Positions 58,930 through 64,000 of a stretch of DNA of 64,000 nucleotides are shown piece by piece. How positions within the stretch are numbered: the stretch's first letter is position 1; each line of letters starts with the position of its first letter. Location: NCBI RefSeq assembly GCF_004798705.1, contig NZ_CP039290.1:1488001-1552000 (forward strand), written 5' to 3'. The notes below the pieces were generated by a model. That model saw nothing but the letters and a program-made list of their open reading frames with translations. It was not told the origin of the DNA and made no database searches. This DNA is from Arthrobacter sp. PAMC25564. Lineage in GTDB: Bacteria > Actinomycetota > Actinomycetes > Actinomycetales > Micrococcaceae. Position numbers and translations under genes: made by a program.

Positions 58930-60357
58930 TCAGCCCTTGCGTGCCCGGCTGAGTGCCTGGTACCAGTAGTAGGAGTCCTTCGGTGTACGCTCGAGGGTCT
59001 TGAAATCCACATGCACCAGCCCGAAGCGCTGGGAGTAGCCGGCCGCCCACTCGAAGTTGTCCATCAGCGTCCAGACGTAGTAGCCCAGCAGTTCGACGTC
59101 TTCGGCGATGCCGCCCGGGGCCGTGGCATCCAGGGCCTGGCCGAGATGGGCCGCCAGGTAACTGATCCGCTCGGCATCCGCAATGGGGCCCGAGACGTGG
59201 TCGGGCTCGGGGAAGCTGGCGCCGTTCTCGGTGATGTACAGCGGGGGCAGGGCCTCCCCGTACCGGTCCTTGAGCTCCCGGAGCAACACGCCCAGATGGT
59301 CCGGCGCCACTGGCCAGCCGAATCCGGTCTTTTCGTATTCCGGGAACCCCGGCAGATGGAACGGCATCCTGAGCATCGGGTCGGATGGGCCGACAGGACT
59401 GCCGCCGGACCCGCGCCCGGTCGCAACCTTCACCGGGTAGTAGTAGTTCAGGCCGTAGAAATCCAGCGGCTGGTGAATGGTGCGCAGGTCGGCGTCCGCG
59501 ATCTTTCCGAGGGAGCGGAACCACGGCCTGGCGATCAGGGGCGGCCTGGGGTAGCGGCCGAGCAGGATCGGGTCGGCATAGACACGGTTCAGGACGATGT
59601 CGAAGACCTTCGCGAGCAGCCGGTCGGTCAGCGAGCGGGAAGCCGGCCGGACCGGCGAGTGCAGGTTGGTGACGCCCACCGCGCCGGTAACGCCCTCGGA
59701 CCGCAGGGCCTGGACGGCAAGGCCGTGGCCGAGGAGCTGGTGGTGGACCGAGGGCAGGGCATCGAAGAGCAGGTCGTGGCCGGGCGCATGGACCCCGAGG
59801 GCATAGCCATTGAGGGTTACCGAAACAGGTTCGTTCAGCGTCACCCATTGCGCCACCCGGTCGCCGAACCGTTTGCCTGCCGCCGCGCTGTAGTCGGCGA
59901 AGCGCTCCGCCGTCGTGCGGTTCATCCAGCCGCCGCGATGCTCGAGCGGCAAAGGTGTGTCCCAGTGGTACAGGGTGGCCATGGGGGAGATGCCGGCCTC
60001 GAGCAGTTGATCGATCAGCCGGTCGTAGAAATCCAGGCCCTCGCTGTTGAACGGCCCCGTCCCCTCGGGCTGGATCCGGGGCCAGGAGATGGAGAAGCGG
60101 TAGGAGTCGATGCCGAGGGCGCGCATCAGCTCGACGTCTTCGGGTGCCCGGTTGTAGTGATCGCAGGCGACGGCGGGGGAATGGCCGTTGAGGATGCTGC
60201 CGGGTTTCTCGGCGAAGGCGTCCCAGCCGGACGGGCCGCGGCCGCCGGCGGCGAGGGAACCCTCGATCTGGAACGCCGCCGAGGCGACCCCGAGGGTAAA
60301 GCTTGGGCTCAGGCGCGCGGCGAGGGCCTGAACCGCTACGGCGTCCTGCACAGTCAT
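58930..60357 (-). CDS. GH1 beta-glucosidase
   Basis: 475 residues, cytoplasmic (no signal peptide). It hydrolyses beta-glucosides with retention. Signature N-terminal FTLGVASAAFQIEG, acid/base E176 in TLNEP, nucleophile E377 in ITENG, and the aglycone/glycone region MDNFEWAAGYSQRFGLVHVDF are present. No transporter or regulator is adjacent. An inverted repeat directly before the start may be an operator. Confidence 0.93.
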   Translation of the reverse strand: MTVQDAVAVQALAARLSPSFTLGVASAAFQIEGSLAAGGRGPSGWDAFAEKPGSILNGHSPAVACDHYNRAPEDVELMRALGIDSYRFSISWPRIQPEGTGPFNSEGLDFYDRLIDQLLEAGISPMATLYHWDTPLPLEHRGGWMNRTTAERFADYSAAAGKRFGDRVAQWVTLNEPVSVTLNGYALGVHAPGHDLLFDALPSVHHQLLGHGLAVQALRSEGVTGAVGVTNLHSPVRPASRSLTDRLLAKVFDIVLNRVYADPILLGRYPRPPLIARPWFRSLGKIADADLRTIHQPLDFYGLNYYYPVKVATGRGSGGSPVGPSDPMLRMPFHLPGFPEYEKTGFGWPVAPDHLGVLLRELKDRYGEALPPLYITENGASFPEPDHVSGPIADAERISYLAAHLGQALDATAPGGIAEDVELLGYYVWTLMDNFEWAAGYSQRFGLVHVDFKTLERTPKDSYYWYQALSRARKG

Positions 60358-60363
60358 CCCCCT

Positions 60364-60380
60364 ATCATCCGTTTGATGAT
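60364..60380. promoter_or_regulatory. Inverted repeat at the beta-glucosidase start
   Basis: ATCATC-N5-GATGAT lies 7-23 bp upstream of the start codon, next to the GGGGG ribosome site. A protein bound here would block translation initiation or early transcription. Confidence 0.35.
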
Positions 60381-60815
60381 TGCTGAAGGCAATGATGCCC
60401 GTGCCGGACGGCGGCCCAGTGGCAGAAGAGGACGTGGCCGCCGCCCGCTTGTCGGCACCGCGGGGACCGCCGCGGGCACTGATTCGCTTCTGACGGCAAT
60501 TTCCGGCATACTAGATGAGTTGTTCAAGCGCTCCTTCGTGTCCCGATCCGGATAATGCCGGGTGTCAGGGTCCAAGTGGGAGACCAAACATAACCCCTCT
60601 CCATGGAACTGCGGACGAGTACGCGTGAAAAGCGCGACACGCCCGACCGCGGGGGTCGGTTACGCCGGCAGGTTGAGGAACCCGGATTCATCCGGATTCA
60701 GCTTGTGCGGCGGGTGGTAGTTACGACTTCAATTGCTTCGGCAGCCACATGCAACACGCAAGTAAACAGAGCAGCCCTTACTGGAGCAGCACTAACTGAA
60801 AGAGAGTCAGGCGAC
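60381..60815. other. S10 operon promoter/leader region
   Basis: About 435 bp with no supported gene. It should hold the rpsJ promoter; TACTAG near 60510 is one possible -10 element. A direct repeat CCGGATTCA (60682-60690 and 60692-60700) lies in the leader. The rpsJ ribosome site is weak. Confidence 0.5.
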
Positions 60816-61124
60816 ATGGCGGGACAAAAAATCCGCATCCGGCTGAAGTCATACGACCACGAGGTCATTGACGTTTCAGCACGGAAGATCGTTGAGACGG
60901 TCACGCGCGCAGGCGCCACGGTAGTTGGCCCCGTGCCGCTTCCGACGGAGAAGAACATCTACTGCGTCATCCGCTCTCCGCACAAGTACAAGGACAGCCG
61001 TGAGCACTTCGAAATGCGGACTCACAAGCGTCTGATCGACATCATCGACCCCACGCCCAAGGCTGTTGATTCGCTTATGCGTCTCGACCTGCCGGCCGAC
61101 GTGAACATCGAAATCAAGCTGTAG
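60816..61124 (+). CDS. rpsJ: 30S ribosomal protein S10
   Basis: 102 residues from the ATG at 60816. Typical segments are [39 protein letters not shown] and [13 protein letters not shown]10 is also the NusE partner of NusG/NusB. It leads the S10 operon; rplC follows 17 bp later. Confidence 0.98.
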   Translation: MAGQKIRIRLKSYDHEVIDVSARKIVETVTRAGATVVGPVPLPTEKNIYCVIRSPHKYKDSREHFEMRTHKRLIDIIDPTPKAVDSLMRLDLPADVNIEIKL

Positions 61125-61141
61125 GGAGGTGCTGAGAGACT

Positions 61142-61792
61142 ATGACCGCAACCCGTAACGTAAAGGGCCTGCTGGGCACGAAGCTCGGCATGACCCAGGT
61201 CTGGGACGAGAACAACAAACTCATCCCCGTCACTGTGGTCCAGGCTGACTCGAACGTCATCACGCAGCTGCGCAATGCAGACACTGATGGCTATGTCGCC
61301 GTTCAGATCGGCTACGGCCAGATCGATCCCCGCAAGGTCACCAAGCCGCTGGCTGGTCACTTTGAAAAGGCAGGCGTCACGCCTCGCCGCCACGTCGTCG
61401 AACTGCGCACTGCAGATGCTGACTCTTACGAGCTGGGCCAGGAGCTCTCCGTAGAGCTCTTCGAAGCCGGCCAGAAGATCGACGTCGTTGGCACCACCAA
61501 GGGTAAGGGCTTCGCCGGTGTTATGAAGCGTCACGGCTTCCACGGCGTTGGAGCTTCCCACGGTGCTCACAAGAACCACCGTAAGCCCGGTTCAATCGGT
61601 GGCGCATCCACCCCGAGCCGCGTCTTCAAGGGCATGAAAATGGCCGGCCGCATGGGCGCCGTTCGTCACACCACGCTGAACCTCACGGTGCACGCGGTTG
61701 ACGTCGAGAAGTCGCTGCTCCTTATCAAGGGCGCCGTTCCCGGCGCCCGCGGCCAGGTCGTCCTCGTACGCACCGCCGTGAAGGGAGCCTAG
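61142..61792 (+). CDS. rplC: 50S ribosomal protein L3
   Basis: 216 residues. L3 is an early 23S assembly protein near the peptidyl-transferase centre. Conserved segments are [17 protein letters not shown] and the extension [20 protein letters not shown] with [20 protein letters not shown]. Confidence 0.98.
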   Translation: MTATRNVKGLLGTKLGMTQVWDENNKLIPVTVVQADSNVITQLRNADTDGYVAVQIGYGQIDPRKVTKPLAGHFEKAGVTPRRHVVELRTADADSYELGQELSVELFEAGQKIDVVGTTKGKGFAGVMKRHGFHGVGASHGAHKNHRKPGSIGGASTPSRVFKGMKMAGRMGAVRHTTLNLTVHAVDVEKSLLLIKGAVPGARGQVVLVRTAVKGA

Positions 61793-61796
61793 TTCA

Positions 61797-62420
61797 ATGA
61801 CTAGCACTGTCAAGGTTGACCTGCCTGCAGAGATCTTCGACGTACAGACCAACGTGCCGCTGTTGCACCAGGTCGTCGTTGCCCAGCTCGCTGCTGCTCG
61901 CCAGGGTACCCACAAGACCAAGACCCGCGCCGAGGTTTCCGGTGCAGGTCGCAAGCCGTTCAAGCAGAAGGGCACCGGCCGCGCCCGTCAGGGTTCAATC
62001 CGTGCTCCTCACATGACCGGTGGTGGCGTTGTCCACGGCCCCACGCCGCGTGACTACAGCCAGCGCACCCCCAAGAAGATGATTGCTGCTGCACTGCGCG
62101 GCGCACTCTCTGACCGCGCCCGTAACGGCCGCATCCACGTTATTGCTGAACTGGTACCCGGCACCAAGCCGTCCTCCAGCGCAGCACTGGCAACGCTGCG
62201 TGGTGTCTCCGAGCGTAAGAACCTGCTCGTCGTCATCGAGCGCGCCAACGATGTTGCCGCACTCTCCGTGCGCAACCTCACGGATGTTCACGTTCTGTAC
62301 GCAGACCAGCTGAACACCTACGACGTACTCGTTTCCGATGACGTCGTCTTCACCAAGGCTGCCTACGAAGCATTCGTTGCTCACAAGGCAGTGGCAAAGA
62401 ACGAGGAGGATGCCAAGTGA
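61797..62420 (+). CDS. rplD: 50S ribosomal protein L4
   Basis: 207 residues. The tunnel-lining loop includes [20 protein letters not shown] and [21 protein letters not shown]. In some bacteria L4 autoregulates this operon. Its stop overlaps rplW by 4 bp. Confidence 0.98.
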   Translation: MTSTVKVDLPAEIFDVQTNVPLLHQVVVAQLAAARQGTHKTKTRAEVSGAGRKPFKQKGTGRARQGSIRAPHMTGGGVVHGPTPRDYSQRTPKKMIAAALRGALSDRARNGRIHVIAELVPGTKPSSSAALATLRGVSERKNLLVVIERANDVAALSVRNLTDVHVLYADQLNTYDVLVSDDVVFTKAAYEAFVAHKAVAKNEEDAK

Positions 62421-62722
62421 GTGCAGCCACCATCAAAGACCCGCGCGACGTCGTGCTTGCACCTGTCGTCTCGGAAAAGAGCTACGGCCTGATCGATGAG
62501 GGCAAGTACACCTTCCTGGTGGACCCCCGCTCGAACAAGACCGAGATCAAGCTGGCCGTGGAGAAAATCTTCTCCGTCAAGGTCGACTCGATCAACACCA
62601 TCAACCGTGCCGGTAAGCGCAAGCGCACCAAATTCGGATGGGGTACCCGCAAGAACACCAAGCGTGCAATTGTGAGCCTCAAAGAAGGCACTATCGACAT
62701 CTTCGGCGGTCCGCTCTCGTAG
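62417..62722 (+). CDS. rplW: 50S ribosomal protein L23
   Basis: 101 residues from a GTG inside the GTGA overlap with rpl[21 protein letters not shown] and [18 protein letters not shown] are typical. L23 lines the exit-tunnel mouth and docks trigger factor and SRP. Confidence 0.97.
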   Translation: MSAATIKDPRDVVLAPVVSEKSYGLIDEGKYTFLVDPRSNKTEIKLAVEKIFSVKVDSINTINRAGKRKRTKFGWGTRKNTKRAIVSLKEGTIDIFGGPLS

Positions 62723-62751
62723 CGGAGACCACTTTAACGAGGAAATAAATT

Positions 62752-63591
62752 ATGGGAATCCGTAAATACAAGCCGACTACCCCGGGCCGTCGTGGCTCGA
62801 GCGTAGCGGACTTCACCGAAATTACGCGGTCGACGCCGGAAAAGTCGTTGGTACGTCCGCTGCCCAAAAAGGGCGGCCGTAACAACACCGGTAAGATCAC
62901 GACCCGTCACAAGGGTGGTGGACACAAGCGCCAGTACCGTCTGATCGACTTCCGTCGCCACGACAAGGACGGCGTCAACGCCCGCGTTGCCGAAATCGAG
63001 TACGATCCGAACCGTACGGCTCGCATCGCCCTCCTGCACTACGTTGATGGCACCAAGCGTTACATCATCGCCCCGAACAAGCTGGCCCAGGGTGACACCG
63101 TAGAGGCAGGTGCCACCGCTGACATCAAGCCTGGCAACAACCTCCCGCTGCGCAACATCCCGGTCGGTACCGTTATCCACGCAGTCGAACTGCGTCCGGG
63201 TGGCGGCGCCAAGATGGGCCGCTCCGCCGGCGCATCGATCCAGCTCGTTGCAAAGGAAGGCCGCTTCGCCCAGCTGCGTCTGCCTTCCGGCGAAATCCGC
63301 AACGTTGACGTGCGCTGCCGCGCAACCGTCGGCGAGGTCGGCAACGCCGAGCAGTCGAACATCAACTGGGGCAAGGCCGGCCGCATGCGCTGGAAGGGCG
63401 TCCGCCCGACCGTCCGTGGTGTCGCCATGAACCCGGTTGACCACCCGCACGGTGGTGGCGAGGGTAAGACGTCCGGTGGACGTCACCCCGTCAACCCCAA
63501 CGGTAAGCGCGAAGGTCGCACCCGCCGTCCCAACAAAGAGAGCGACAAGCTTATTGTTCGTCGCCGTCGTACTGGCAAGAACAAGCGATAG
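62752..63591 (+). CDS. rplB: 50S ribosomal protein L2
   Basis: 279 residues with [20 protein letters not shown] near the N-terminus and the conserved [20 protein letters not shown] near the C-terminus, containing the His needed for peptidyl-transferase assembly. Confidence 0.98.
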   Translation: MGIRKYKPTTPGRRGSSVADFTEITRSTPEKSLVRPLPKKGGRNNTGKITTRHKGGGHKRQYRLIDFRRHDKDGVNARVAEIEYDPNRTARIALLHYVDGTKRYIIAPNKLAQGDTVEAGATADIKPGNNLPLRNIPVGTVIHAVELRPGGGAKMGRSAGASIQLVAKEGRFAQLRLPSGEIRNVDVRCRATVGEVGNAEQSNINWGKAGRMRWKGVRPTVRGVAMNPVDHPHGGGEGKTSGGRHPVNPNGKREGRTRRPNKESDKLIVRRRRTGKNKR

Positions 63592-63603
63592 GAGCCTGGA
63601 CAC

Positions 63604-63885
63604 ATGCCACGCAGCCTGAAAAAAGGTCCTTTCGTTGACCAGCACCTCTTTGTGAAGGTAGCCAGGGAAAACGAAAAGGGCACCAAGAACGTCATCAAGA
63701 CCTGGTCCCGCCGTTCGATGATCATCCCCGATATGCTCGGGCACACGCTCGCCGTGCACGACGGACGCAAGCACATCCCGGTGTTTGTCACCGAGTCGAT
63801 GGTCGGGCACAAGCTCGGCGAATTCGCTCCCACGCGGACATTCCGCGGCCATGTTAAGGACGACCGTAAGGGCAAGCGCCGCTAG
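63604..63885 (+). CDS. rpsS: 30S ribosomal protein S19
   Basis: 93 residues: [39 protein letters not shown] and [16 protein letters not shown] are diagnostic. S19 sits in the 30S head with S13. It is 12 bp behind rplB. Confidence 0.98.
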   Translation: MPRSLKKGPFVDQHLFVKVARENEKGTKNVIKTWSRRSMIIPDMLGHTLAVHDGRKHIPVFVTESMVGHKLGEFAPTRTFRGHVKDDRKGKRR

Positions 63886-63923
63886 GCGCCTGCACTTACG
63901 TCTTAGACGAGAGAAGGAAAGCA

Positions 63924-64000
63924 ATGGAAGCCAAGGCAATTGCGCGTCATATCCGCGTAACGCCTATGAAGGCCCGGCGCGTCGTCAACCTTGTTCGTGG
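63924..64000 (+). CDS. rplV: 50S ribosomal protein L22, truncated by the window end
   Basis: The first 25 codons are visible ([20 protein letters not shown] and on), behind GAGAAGGAAA. This is the L22 N-terminus in its usual place after rpsS. Confidence 0.93.
   Translation, partial: MEAKAIARHIRVTPMKARRVVNLVR

Overview
The window reads as a high-GC actinobacterial chromosome, most likely Micrococcaceae (Arthrobacter / Pseudarthrobacter group). This rests on mycothiol synthase (mshD), the orphan GlnR regulator, the ppk-mutT1 pair, a HadA/HadB-type dehydratase pair, actinobacterial RpoB/RpoC and NusG architecture, frequent GTG/TTG starts, and many TANNNT -10 elements placed exactly 6 nt before a start codon. 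I see no prophage, insertion sequence, CRISPR array or plasmid module. The genus is an inference; no database search was possible.

Layout. 1-1,044: 3'-truncated secreted metzincin metalloprotease. 1.2-6.6 kb: divergent ROK repressor and GH13 alpha-glucosidase with a coupled aldo/keto reductase, then a CitE-like lyase and a small membrane protein. 6.6-8.7 kb: ArsR regulator plus SulP anion transporter. 8.8-13.9 kb: HadA/HadB-like dehydratase, MFS transporter, murB, a membrane protein and an AlkZ-like winged-helix protein. 13.9-16.8 kb: proteobacterial-looking asd and a thyA-dfrA-small membrane protein operon. 16.8-22.2 kb: ppk-mutT1, mshD and glnR. 22.5-26.4 kb: permease-like protein, a 37-aa membrane protein, nitrobindin-like protein, flavodoxin-fold reductase, ygfZ and an ankyrin protein. 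26.5-30.6 kb: padR and a DHA2 exporter, a GNAT protein and pfkA. 30.8-35.0 kb: divergent PspC / LiaF-like / histidine kinase / response regulator envelope-stress module. 35.1-36.3 kb: aminotransferase.

The last 27 kb is the transcription/translation core: tRNA-Trp, secE, nusG, rplK, rplA; a two-domain GNAT gene; the L10 leader with rplJ-rplL; ybaK-like and thiolase genes on the other strand; rpoB-rpoC; rpsL-rpsG-fusA-tuf; an interruption by a GT-C-like membrane protein, a 41-aa membrane protein and a GH1 beta-glucosidase; then the S10 operon rpsJ-rplC-rplD-rplW-rplB-rpsS-rplV, cut by the window end.

The points most worth a second look are the three-PspC LiaFSR-like locus, the recurring leaderless promoter geometry, the QAQ-motif AlkZ-like protein, the TetR-type palindrome between padR and its exporter, the ArsR/SulP operator, and the perfect hairpins between rpoB/rpoC, rpsG/fusA and fusA/tuf.
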